NCBI GenBank assembly: GCA_937873695.1
Contig: CALMYL010000013.1
Coordinates: 89,049-153,048 of the forward strand
Reading direction: 5' to 3'
Length of the DNA: 64,000 nucleotides
DNA from: an uncultured Ignavibacteria bacterium
GTDB lineage: Bacteria > Bacteroidota > Ignavibacteria > Tepidaquicellales > OLB5
Shown here one piece after another: positions 46,048-54,239 of this stretch. Each line of letters opens with the position of its first letter. Position 1 is the stretch's first letter. The notes below the pieces were generated by a model. It had not been told where the DNA came from. It saw nothing but the letters and a program-made list of their open reading frames with translations, and ran no database searches. The translations under genes and the position numbers were made by a program.

Positions 46048-46052
46048 ACTGA

Positions 46053-47078
46053 TTATTTCCTTTCAAGCAGTTCATAATACTGTTTGGCAATTATCTTTGC
46101 ATTGTGATACTTTTCAGCATATTCCCGTGAGCGAATTCCGGTTTGTATAAGCACTGAAGGATTAGTTAGAATTCCTTTTAAGACATCATACAGATTATCA
46201 GGATTAGCATTAATTACCGGCATTTCTGCAGGGGAATGGCCGGCAATGTCATCTCTGATATAACAAACTACCGGTTTGCCCATTGCCATGCTCTCAATTG
46301 AAAGCAGCCCGTAAAATCCTACGAGCATCTGGTCAATAACAAGATCTGAGGAGGCAATTTCTTTATAAAGCTCATCAGCCTTAACATTATTCACAACTTT
46401 GAATTCGAAATCGTGATCAGATTTAAGCCTCTCAATAGCGGCAAGTATATATCCCGTACCTTTGTATACAGGATTTGATGGAGCATGCAGTATCTTAAGC
46501 CTCCCGGAAGGATTTACTCCTTTATAGCTGAATTTTTCCGTATCTATAGGGAATAATGCTGTGTGAAAATCCTTATTCAATGAACCTGCGGCTTCTTCTG
46601 CGCTCAACAGAATATCAAAATTTCCTTCAATTTCTTTTATTTTAGCGGGTTTTGTTTCAATAACACAGCCTGTAAATTTTTTATATTCAACGGGACAGTC
46701 ACGGCACGGATTCCATCTGTACTTTTCAACTATTTCAGGAAGCCTGATATCACAGCCGGTGAAGATAACCATTGTCTTTTTGCCAAAGAATCTTAACAAC
46801 TTAACATCTCTGTAATCCGGCAGCAGGGAACCCGTAGAATCAAATATGAAATAATCATACCTGAAAAGCAGTCTGATGATCAGGGAAAATTTCTGGAGCT
46901 TCCGCATAAAGGAGTTTTCTGAATATGTGATGATCTTATCAGTTTCATACCCGAAAATATGCTTGCTCAACGAGTAAAAATCTGCTGGAATGCCGTTTTG
47001 CTCAAATCCTTTTTTCAAGCTTGTGAATATTCCGGCGATATTTTCAAGACCCAGGAAGACTTTTTTGTTAGAATGCAT
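46053..47078 (-). CDS. Glycosyltransferase (GT4-like)
   Basis: About 341 residues from the ATG at 47078 (a TTG at 47105 would add nine). The C-terminal half has the GT-B nucleotide-sugar features KILHAPSNPVYKGTGYI, DLVIDQMLVGFYGLLSIESMAMGKPVVCYI, with an E-x7-E-like pattern. The N-terminal domain contains a cysteine-rich segment (FTGCDIRLPEI, WNPCRDCPVEYKKFTGC). Sugar specificity is unknown. It sits between the epimerase and the flippase. Confidence 0.82.
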   Translation of the reverse strand: MHSNKKVFLGLENIAGIFTSLKKGFEQNGIPADFYSLSKHIFGYETDKIITYSENSFMRKLQKFSLIIRLLFRYDYFIFDSTGSLLPDYRDVKLLRFFGKKTMVIFTGCDIRLPEIVEKYRWNPCRDCPVEYKKFTGCVIETKPAKIKEIEGNFDILLSAEEAAGSLNKDFHTALFPIDTEKFSYKGVNPSGRLKILHAPSNPVYKGTGYILAAIERLKSDHDFEFKVVNNVKADELYKEIASSDLVIDQMLVGFYGLLSIESMAMGKPVVCYIRDDIAGHSPAEMPVINANPDNLYDVLKGILTNPSVLIQTGIRSREYAEKYHNAKIIAKQYYELLERK

Positions 47079-47131
47079 TTGGTAATTTTTAGTTTGAGTA
47101 AGCAAAGGGTATTATACAAAAGGAAATCGGA

Positions 47132-48118
47132 CTACCAGTAATGCTTTTTATATTTTTTATAAAATTCAATTGTCTTTCTGATCCCGTCATCAAGTGTTAC
47201 TTCGGGTGCCCAATCTATTGTTTTCTTTATTCGGGTTATATCTGCGTAATAATCTCCCGGTTCAAGCGCTTTGCGTTCTGTGGTAAATTCAGTGTGATCT
47301 ACACTTCCCGTGCCGGCGATATCAATAATCATTTTTGCAAGTTCTATAAAACTAAGCGGCACGCCGGAACCTACGTTATATACTTCGCCGTAAGCTGTCC
47401 CGCAATCTGCTATTTTTATCAAAGATGCAGTCAGGTCATCAATGTACAGGTAATCTCTCAATATTCTTCCGTCTCCAAAGATGGGAATAACTTCATTATC
47501 TATTGCTTTTCTTATGAACCAGTTGAATACTCCGTATTCATCGTGCGCCATCTGGTGGCGTGGACCAAATGTGTTTGTTATTCTTAAACAAAGCGACTTT
47601 ATGTTATGAAGGTTATGATAGGTTAACACAATTCTTTCAGCGGCAAAATTGGTTATTGCGTAAATGCCGATCGGGTTAATAGCGTGGTTCTCTGCCACAG
47701 GAAGCGTAAGAGAAGATCCATATTCACCCCTTGTGCCGGTAAAAATTACCTTGGCATCCGGGTTATTCATGCGCAGCGCTTCCATCAAAACAAGGGTTCC
47801 TTCAACGTTTATTGAAAGATCATTTAAGGGGTCTTTAACGCTGTCTACATGGTTTACCTGTCCCGCAATATGATATATATAATCCATCCCTTTTACAAGA
47901 TGATTCATCGATGTAGAATTCCTGATATCGGATATATTTACCTTAACCTTATCCTTAACCGGCTCTATATTAAACAAGTTTCCGCCTTGCCTTGGCAGCA
48001 TATTATCAACAATCAGTACGTCTGCGCCAAGTTCTGCGAGTTTTATGCTCAAGTTGCTTCCCACAAATCCTAAACCGCCGGTAACCAATACTTTTTTTGA
48101 TCTAAAATTATTCTTCAT
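47132..48118 (-). CDS. NAD-dependent epimerase/dehydratase (sugar nucleotide), atypical active site
   Basis: 328-residue extended SDR of the UDP-glucose 4-epimerase/dTDP-glucose 4,6-dehydratase type. VLVTGGLGFVGSNLSI is the NAD-binding start, YIYHIAGQVN and FGDGRILRDYLYIDDL are family motifs. The catalytic YxxxK is replaced by YAITN: the Tyr is kept but the Lys position holds Asn, and FTGTRGEYG supplies the upstream Ser/Thr strand. It may have shifted chemistry or a displaced lysine. Product unknown. Confidence 0.85.
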   Translation of the reverse strand: MKNNFRSKKVLVTGGLGFVGSNLSIKLAELGADVLIVDNMLPRQGGNLFNIEPVKDKVKVNISDIRNSTSMNHLVKGMDYIYHIAGQVNHVDSVKDPLNDLSINVEGTLVLMEALRMNNPDAKVIFTGTRGEYGSSLTLPVAENHAINPIGIYAITNFAAERIVLTYHNLHNIKSLCLRITNTFGPRHQMAHDEYGVFNWFIRKAIDNEVIPIFGDGRILRDYLYIDDLTASLIKIADCGTAYGEVYNVGSGVPLSFIELAKMIIDIAGTGSVDHTEFTTERKALEPGDYYADITRIKKTIDWAPEVTLDDGIRKTIEFYKKYKKHYW

Positions 48119-48131
48119 AATAAAATTTAAT

Positions 48132-48848
48132 TTACAGTAATCCTTCTGCCAGGCAGGTATAGGCTATATCCTTTAACCGGTATGTTGTCAGTTCTTTTTC
48201 TTTGCATCTTTTCAGCAGATTCATCAGCAGATCACGGGTTCCGGGAACTTCGCTGTTCCTGTAATCAAGAAGCTTCTTCGTGTCATTCATATAATTTTTA
48301 GCTTCATTATACCTGTATTTGTTTTCGGTATTAAGGAAAATGTGTATCGGGTGAAAGTCAAATATTACAAGCTCATCTGTATCTATTTCCATTCCGGCAT
48401 CTTCAAAACTATATCCATAAGCCCAGTGTACATCATCTTCCCAGTTAAAAGGAATTCTTATCAGATTATTCCAGAGTTTGAAAGCTTTCAAGCCGTATTG
48501 GTATGGCATAAATGTATTTGCTTCATAAAGCATTCTTTTATCCGCGAATTTCTGCAGCAATGGAATACTCTGCATCATCGTGTGCGTTCTGACCCCAACG
48601 GCTTCAGGGTGAATTTCAAGTATTTCATCAAGAATATCATCGTAAGAAATGTTACTTCCCCCTCTCAGCAATGGATGGAAATTCGGGTGAATACCTATTT
48701 CAAACAGCTGCCTGCTTGCCTTGGTAAGTTCAAGTGAGTGATGGGTTGAAAACATGGTGCATTTTACCCCGAACATCTCAAAAATGTTCAGCGTATCAGC
48801 AATAACCTCTTCGGGTGCCCAGTCTATATCGCAGGTAAACGCCAGCAT
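48132..48848 (-). CDS. Polysaccharide deacetylase, WbmS-like
   Basis: 238 residues. LAFTCDIDWAPEEVI carries the Asp pair of NodB-like deacetylases, and GIHPNFHPLL and FDFHPIHIFL contain the expected metal-type His residues. This arrangement is that of the WbmS group found in O-antigen loci. It may deacetylate or modify a sugar of the repeat unit. It starts the lower part of the locus, divergent from the FkbM gene. Confidence 0.8.
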   Translation of the reverse strand: MLAFTCDIDWAPEEVIADTLNIFEMFGVKCTMFSTHHSLELTKASRQLFEIGIHPNFHPLLRGGSNISYDDILDEILEIHPEAVGVRTHTMMQSIPLLQKFADKRMLYEANTFMPYQYGLKAFKLWNNLIRIPFNWEDDVHWAYGYSFEDAGMEIDTDELVIFDFHPIHIFLNTENKYRYNEAKNYMNDTKKLLDYRNSEVPGTRDLLMNLLKRCKEKELTTYRLKDIAYTCLAEGLL

Positions 48849-48959
48849 TAATATGATTTTATCTTGATAAATTCAAATATAACTGAAATTAAATTAAAAA
48901 TGTTTCTCTTTAAATAGTATACCGGAAGTCTTCATTTTTCCCCAAAAGGATGTTATACA

Positions 48960-48990
48960 TTGTATTCAATTGATACTTTGTTTAATTTTG
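48960..48990 (+). promoter_or_regulatory. Bacteroidetes-type promoter
   Basis: TTG (48960-48962), 20-base spacer, TAATTTTG (48983-48990). Transcription would begin about 48997, giving a leader of about 27 bases before the FkbM start. Confidence 0.6.
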
Positions 48991-49023
48991 TGAACTTAAA
49001 TTCATATTTATACTACTGATATC

Positions 49024-49785
49024 ATGGCTGGTAAGATCACGAATTTTTTTAAAATGGCTTCAAAACTGAAGTTGAACTCTCTGGTAACTTTTTACCGGCT
49101 GAAATATTTAACCAAAGAAGATAAAGATATTCATCGTTTGAATCTAAGAAACGGTCTTGCGCTTAATGTGAATAAAAATCAGGGGGATCTGACAACTTTA
49201 TTTGAGGTTTTTGTTGATGAAGATTACAAATTTGGTGAGAATAGTAATGAACAAATCAATATTCTGGATATTGGGGCAAATGTAGGTTATTTTTCACTTT
49301 ACATTTCAAAAAAATTCCCCAATGCGAAGATATTTTCTTTCGAACCCTTTCCGGATACTTTTGTACGTTTGAATGAGCACTTTTCAGGCAATAATGTAAA
49401 AAATGTTACCCCCTTTAATCTGGCGGTTAGTGATTTTGACGGGAAATCCAAGTTCTATTCATTTGAATGGACTGGATGCAATACCATGATTGACGGAGAA
49501 TTTGATGAATCACAATCCAGGGTCACAGAAGTTGACTGCGTGAAGTTTGAAAAATTGAAAGAACTGACAGGCGCGAACGGTTTTGATTACGCTAAGATAG
49601 ATTGTGAAGGCAGTGAATACCCAATGCTGCTTAATTCTTCTGATGAGTCAATAAAAGCAGTCAGAAAGTATATAATTGAAGTTCATAATTCTGATAAATA
49701 CAGCAAAGAGGATCTTATGAAGAGATTTTCATCGCTTGGCTACAATATAGAAACTACAGATAATCTGTTGATCGCAGAGATTTAG
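49024..49785 (+). CDS. FkbM family methyltransferase
   Basis: 253 residues. The SAM-binding motif ILDIGANVGYFSLYISKKF and the following FSFEPFPDTFVRLNEH are classic FkbM features; NPxI-like DYAKIDCEGSEYPML matches post-motif 3. It probably O-methylates a sugar of the polysaccharide made by this locus. It is the only plus-strand gene between 48848 and 60694 and overlaps the convergent WbqC gene by four bases. It has its own promoter. Confidence 0.88.
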   Translation: MAGKITNFFKMASKLKLNSLVTFYRLKYLTKEDKDIHRLNLRNGLALNVNKNQGDLTTLFEVFVDEDYKFGENSNEQINILDIGANVGYFSLYISKKFPNAKIFSFEPFPDTFVRLNEHFSGNNVKNVTPFNLAVSDFDGKSKFYSFEWTGCNTMIDGEFDESQSRVTEVDCVKFEKLKELTGANGFDYAKIDCEGSEYPMLLNSSDESIKAVRKYIIEVHNSDKYSKEDLMKRFSSLGYNIETTDNLLIAEI

Positions 49786-50480
49786 TCCTGTTTCCGGATC
49801 TTTCCCAATAATATATCAAGACTTTCTGGGCCGCAGTTGAAAAGCAGGTCAAGAATATTCATGTACGGCTGAAATTCCGGCGAATTGAATTGTTTGTACC
49901 TGGGATGAGTATATTTCTGAAAAATTATCTTTAGTCCAGTGCTGTTCCACAGATCCATATCAAGGTAATTAATTCCTTCTGCGCCCGAAATGTAAGTATC
50001 TGCGTTAACATGTTTTGTTATATCAATCAGTGCCTGAGTACTTGTTGAGGTGATCTCAGGCAATTCGCTGCTTTTAATAAACTTTGTTTTTAAACCAAGA
50101 TGCTCTGCGGCGGCTTTGATAATACTGATGTTAAGATCAGCAACATACTGCTTTTGTGAATTGTAAATTTCTTCAAATGCGGGTGAGTAGTCTTTAAAAA
50201 ACGGAGCCCTTCCGTAAATCACTTTTATTGAACGCCAGTTCTTAGCAAGATTTTTTTCAGGGTCTTTTATTTTTACTTCAAGTATCTTCTGTCCGAAATC
50301 GTGAAGTATCGGCATAGAAATCCATTGCCAGCCGTTTGGAATGCACAGTTTGTTCCTGTTCTGCCAATCGTTCTTTTTGAACTGGGTAGTATCGTAGAGA
50401 ACAAAAATATCTGAATTATATGCCTTTTCGAAGAACCCCAGATATGGAAGGTAATTGGGCTGGTGTATTGTACATATCAT
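49782..50480 (-). CDS. WbqC family protein
   Basis: 232 residues from the ATG at 50480, which has GGGG at the right distance; a TTG at 50498 is possible but weaker. The N-terminus ICTIHQPNYLPYLGFFEKA and TQFKKNDWQNRNKL are the WbqC signature, and HPRYKQFNSPEFQPYMNILDLLFNCG the family's C-terminus. WbqC proteins occur in O-antigen/capsule loci and have been linked to amidation or acylation of sugars, without a settled biochemical role. Confidence 0.88.
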   Translation of the reverse strand: MICTIHQPNYLPYLGFFEKAYNSDIFVLYDTTQFKKNDWQNRNKLCIPNGWQWISMPILHDFGQKILEVKIKDPEKNLAKNWRSIKVIYGRAPFFKDYSPAFEEIYNSQKQYVADLNISIIKAAAEHLGLKTKFIKSSELPEITSTSTQALIDITKHVNADTYISGAEGINYLDMDLWNSTGLKIIFQKYTHPRYKQFNSPEFQPYMNILDLLFNCGPESLDILLGKIRKQD

Positions 50481-50490
50481 ATTGCCCCGA

Positions 50491-51096
50491 TCATTCAATT
50501 ACTTTTATTACATCAAAACCTTCTACGTACCTGTCATTCAACAGAATATCAAATGCCCTGTACTCTGCCAAACCTTCTACGGCTCTATCTGCCATATAGC
50601 CTTTGCCTCCCTGGGATGAATGTATCTTTACTGCCTTAACCTTCAGACCGATGTAATCGGAAATATCAACAAAGTAGTTTGGCGAAAATTTCCGTGAGGT
50701 ACTGGGAGTTTCGTATGCATAGACTTCTTTTATCGTGCGGCAGGCAACCATACAGGCATTATAAGTTGCCCTGTGATCCTGATGAGTGTCTGATTCTGTA
50801 GGAATAAAGACCGCATCCGGCTCAAGCTGTTTAAGGTACTTTTCCACAATAGTGATTGTTTCAGGTCCTTCGCTTATGAACCTGTCCGGGAGATCTTCTA
50901 TATAAAGGTTTGCATCTATAAGCGAAGCAGATTCAATTGCTTCTTCAACCCGATTGGTATTTTCGGTTCCGCCTTCTCCCTTGGTTAAAACAAGAAAGTT
51001 AACTTCATCTCCCTTGTTCTTATACTTTGCCATTGTGCCAAAACAGCCAAGTTCTATATCATCAGGATGAGGCCCGATTGCGAGAATTTTTTTCAT
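50491..51096 (-). CDS. PIG-L family deacetylase (copy 1)
   Basis: 201 residues. ILAIGPHPDDIELGCFGTM gives the metal-binding PHPDD motif, and PTESDTHQDHRATYNA the second His motif. PIG-L/LmbE enzymes remove N-acetyl groups from sugars. It is likely to deacetylate a GlcNAc-type residue in the polysaccharide. It flanks the glycosyltransferase at 51130 together with a second PIG-L gene. Confidence 0.9.
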   Translation of the reverse strand: MKKILAIGPHPDDIELGCFGTMAKYKNKGDEVNFLVLTKGEGGTENTNRVEEAIESASLIDANLYIEDLPDRFISEGPETITIVEKYLKQLEPDAVFIPTESDTHQDHRATYNACMVACRTIKEVYAYETPSTSRKFSPNYFVDISDYIGLKVKAVKIHSSQGGKGYMADRAVEGLAEYRAFDILLNDRYVEGFDVIKVIE

Positions 51097-51129
51097 AATG
51101 CGAAAATTTATTTTAATATTAATACTTAT

Positions 51130-52308
51130 TTACAGAGATGTGAACACTTTTTCCATTCTTTCAGATACCGCATCAAGCGAATAATATTTTATAACGCTTT
51201 CTCTCATGTTCTTATACTTACCGGGATTATTAAGCACCCGGATAATAGCATCTTCATACTCTTTTTCGTTATCCGGAATTTCGCCCAGCTCATAAGCATT
51301 GCCGCCCAGGTAATTTTTTAGGGAGTTTGTTACTACAGGGGTGTTGCAAGCCAGGCTTTCCAGCGGAGCGATGCCGGTTCCTCCAAAATAGTCTTTTCTT
51401 AAGTTCAATAAAACATACACATCCGCTGCGCAATAGTATTTATAAAGCTCAACATTAAGAACTCTGCCTACGATACGCGCGCCGCTCTTTTCAGCCAATT
51501 CGTAAAACTCCTCACCCCATTTGTCCTTTTCTTCGTTACCTACTATTAACAGTTCTGTTTCAGGCATATGTTCCTTAATTCTTAGCCAGATTTCAATCAA
51601 TTTATCAACTTGTTTATATTTATACAGTTTGCCCACATACAAAATATATTTTTTATTCGCTTCAAGTTTCAGTTCTCTTCTTGCTTCATCCCTCGTGATG
51701 TTCTTAAACTTGTTTACATCAAGGCCTGTGGAAAAGATCTCGTGTTTCATGTACGGATTAGCCATTTTTATGTATTTAACCTGGTTTATATCGCACACAA
51801 GGAAATAGCTGATATATCTGAATACCTTCTTTTCTGCCAGTTTACCAATGTACGCTTTTAACTTTCTCAAACCTTTTGATCCTTCTGCAAGGAAAAAGGG
51901 TGACCAGTCACCATGATGAGTAGTAACTATTTTCGAGCCCCGAAGAAAATATGCGGCCTGGTATGTCTGCCAGTTATGAGTATGAACAACAAAGAAAATA
52001 GTATTATTATCTTTTGAAGCTTTTTTCAGTTCTCTGATGTACGCCGCAGAAAAGTATCCAAGCTTGCTGAGATGAAATGCTCCAAATACTCTGTAGAATA
52101 TCCCATCAATTCGGTTTTCGAAATATTTTCCTTTGCAGTATCCGTCAATTCTCCAAACATCTACTTCATAATTCTTCAGAAAATTCTTGAAAAGTCTGCC
52201 AAATGCGCTTCCAAAACCGTAAGTGTAAAAGCGGTTATCGCTATCCGGTTTTGCCGGAAACTGGCTTGGTTCGTAATTGAAACATAATACAACAATTTTC
52301 TGCTTCAT
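51130..52308 (-). CDS. Glycosyltransferase family 4-like
   Basis: 392 residues of GT-B fold. The C-terminal domain shows KKYILYVGKLYKYKQVDKLIEI (nucleotide-sugar loop) and GTGIAPLESLACNTPVVT (E-x7-E motif with GxG context). VVTHHGDW and NWQTYQAAYFL match the acceptor domain. The start overlaps the stop of the upstream PIG-L gene by four bases (ATGA). Sugar donor unknown. Confidence 0.88.
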   Translation of the reverse strand: MKQKIVVLCFNYEPSQFPAKPDSDNRFYTYGFGSAFGRLFKNFLKNYEVDVWRIDGYCKGKYFENRIDGIFYRVFGAFHLSKLGYFSAAYIRELKKASKDNNTIFFVVHTHNWQTYQAAYFLRGSKIVTTHHGDWSPFFLAEGSKGLRKLKAYIGKLAEKKVFRYISYFLVCDINQVKYIKMANPYMKHEIFSTGLDVNKFKNITRDEARRELKLEANKKYILYVGKLYKYKQVDKLIEIWLRIKEHMPETELLIVGNEEKDKWGEEFYELAEKSGARIVGRVLNVELYKYYCAADVYVLLNLRKDYFGGTGIAPLESLACNTPVVTNSLKNYLGGNAYELGEIPDNEKEYEDAIIRVLNNPGKYKNMRESVIKYYSLDAVSERMEKVFTSL

Positions 52309-52964
52309 AGTTTAAGATGGTACACTTCAAAAGCTTCTGCGTATTCAACTCCGAACTGCGCCCCACGGGCCCTCATAAGCCCTTTCATTACTTCCTTTGA
52401 AAAATAGTAACCGCCGCTCTTGGTAGTTGACCACTGAGATTTGTATGATTGTGAAGCTTTTATTTTCAGGTTCACAAGTTCAACCGGAAGTTTGACGTGC
52501 ATATTGGGCATGAAATCATAGCCGCTTCTTATTACTTCGTAACCAAAAATTGATTTTTCCCTGAAAAGTCTGATTACTTCATCAGCAAGCACTATATGAT
52601 CCTGATGAATATCGTGTATGGGAGGCGTAAATACAACATCAACATCAGTCTTTGTCGCAATATCATACAATATGTTTCTTATTTTGGAACGGTAATCATG
52701 AAAAATCCTGGTCGGAATGTCATAAACGGTGCATGGTATCTTATCAAGTCCTAATATTCTGAAAGATTTATCTTTTTCTCTCAGGTTTCTGAGCTTACCG
52801 TCCTCGTACCTGTCTGACATAACGTAGATTTTCAGGTTTATGGTATCAAGGTATTTAAGAATTGTACCTGAACAACCAACTTCAAAATCATCCGGATGAG
52901 CTCCGAAAACAACAACATTCTTTTTCCGATTTTTCCTGTTTGAAGATATTATGCTGTCTATCAT
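52305..52964 (-). CDS. PIG-L family deacetylase (copy 2)
   Basis: 219 residues with VVVFGAHPDDFEVGCSGTI (AHPDD) and PPIHDIHQDHIVLADEV. Same chemistry as copy 1, but the sequences have diverged widely, so the two probably act on different substrates or steps. Translationally coupled to the glycosyltransferase downstream. Confidence 0.9.
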   Translation of the reverse strand: MIDSIISSNRKNRKKNVVVFGAHPDDFEVGCSGTILKYLDTINLKIYVMSDRYEDGKLRNLREKDKSFRILGLDKIPCTVYDIPTRIFHDYRSKIRNILYDIATKTDVDVVFTPPIHDIHQDHIVLADEVIRLFREKSIFGYEVIRSGYDFMPNMHVKLPVELVNLKIKASQSYKSQWSTTKSGGYYFSKEVMKGLMRARGAQFGVEYAEAFEVYHLKL

Positions 52965-52987
52965 ATGATTGTATTATACTGTTTATT

Positions 52988-54172
52988 TCAGTGTTTCGGT
53001 TTTTTTACAAGGAAGAGCCTTCTCATCATCAAAAGCATAATTCCGTTGATATAAAGTATCAGCATGAAAAAATACATGAATGTTTTTATGCCAACGTAAT
53101 AAAACCCGTTTTTAACAATTGGAAAATTATTCGAAAACATATACAGGTAATAATTAAAATTACCGTATAAAACAGAAGCAAGTTTCTTAAGGACCCTGTT
53201 TTTCCACTCTGATCTGGAAAATACTACATTTTCATAATACTTGAAATAATCTTTACCAACCAAAGAGCGTTTGGTAAGCAAAATACTATCCTGAACAATC
53301 TCATCTTCTCTTCGGAAAGTATGTTTGTTTGATATTTCTACAGCGTTCAAATAATCATTGAATGCCGCCAGTTTAAACCTGAACCCGTAAGTCGGGTCTA
53401 TGACATACCACTTCTGATGTTTGCTTGAAAATATTTCACAAACTACGTGCAGCGGGTAACCAATGTTATCAGAATACCCTACCTTATCATTATCGCCGCC
53501 CTGCAAATTAACAAGTCTGCATGGTACCCCGTACTTATCGCAAATATTTTTGAAAATAACACAGTTTGTTCCGCATTCGGCTATACCTAAATTATCGATG
53601 TTAGAATTGAAGTCGTTTAGAACCTCTGCAATAAGAGAGTCGTTATTTTTAAGCAGTTCATTATCTACAAGTTTTGAATTTTCTATCCTGAATTCAGAAG
53701 GGTCTTCGGTAAATTCATTCAACTCCCTTATCTTGACTGAGCTGTAAAACACCTGGTTATAATAGATCTTTTGCTCCTGTGATTTTGAGACAACAAAGTA
53801 AACGGAATCCATATTCATTGAATCTTCAAATTGAAGAAAGATCTTATTTGTTTTTTCATACGAAGAATCGGGAAACCTGATGGAAACAGTATCATAGTAC
53901 TCATAACCTGTTTCGTGGTCCCTGATTTTGAATTTTTTATTACCTTCTATTGCTACAAGGTCTTTGCCGGTAAATTTTAGTTTAATGCAAGTGATATTAT
54001 CATATTCAAGCGGGTTTGAATAAACATCTTCCAGATTCACTGTTGGAATGTATGAACTGCTTCCCCAGGCGCTATCAAACAGCCGGCTTGATACAAACAA
54101 GAGAATTACAAATACTGCTGTCAGTATCAGTATTCTTTTGAAGGAGTATGACTCTAGTATAAATTTTATCAA
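52988..54172 (-). CDS. Membrane-bound transglutaminase-like protein
   Basis: 394 residues. A membrane helix (about 12-30), a beta-rich region (40-180), then a transglutaminase/papain-like core with Cys204 (ECGTNCVIFKNI... YGVPCRLV), His242 (YPLHVVCEIF) and Asp259 (WYVIDPTYG), and a second membrane helix near the C-terminus (about 368-388). The triad is intact, so it may be a cysteine protease or amide-forming enzyme facing the periplasm. The start is TTG at 54172. It lies directly after an AsnB-like gene in the polysaccharide locus. Confidence 0.75.
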   Translation of the reverse strand: MIKFILESYSFKRILILTAVFVILLFVSSRLFDSAWGSSSYIPTVNLEDVYSNPLEYDNITCIKLKFTGKDLVAIEGNKKFKIRDHETGYEYYDTVSIRFPDSSYEKTNKIFLQFEDSMNMDSVYFVVSKSQEQKIYYNQVFYSSVKIRELNEFTEDPSEFRIENSKLVDNELLKNNDSLIAEVLNDFNSNIDNLGIAECGTNCVIFKNICDKYGVPCRLVNLQGGDNDKVGYSDNIGYPLHVVCEIFSSKHQKWYVIDPTYGFRFKLAAFNDYLNAVEISNKHTFRREDEIVQDSILLTKRSLVGKDYFKYYENVVFSRSEWKNRVLKKLASVLYGNFNYYLYMFSNNFPIVKNGFYYVGIKTFMYFFMLILYINGIMLLMMRRLFLVKKPKH

Positions 54173-54239
54173 CTATAAATAAATGTTTACGCTAAATTAA
54201 TGTAAATATAGGATAATTAATACTTATTTTGTTATCTTT

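Noticed and set aside
50491..52964. Bacillithiol-type glycosyltransferase plus PIG-L deacetylase (BshA/BshB).
   Set aside because: No BshC is nearby, there are two PIG-L genes, and the set is embedded in a capsule locus; a sugar-polymer role is simpler.
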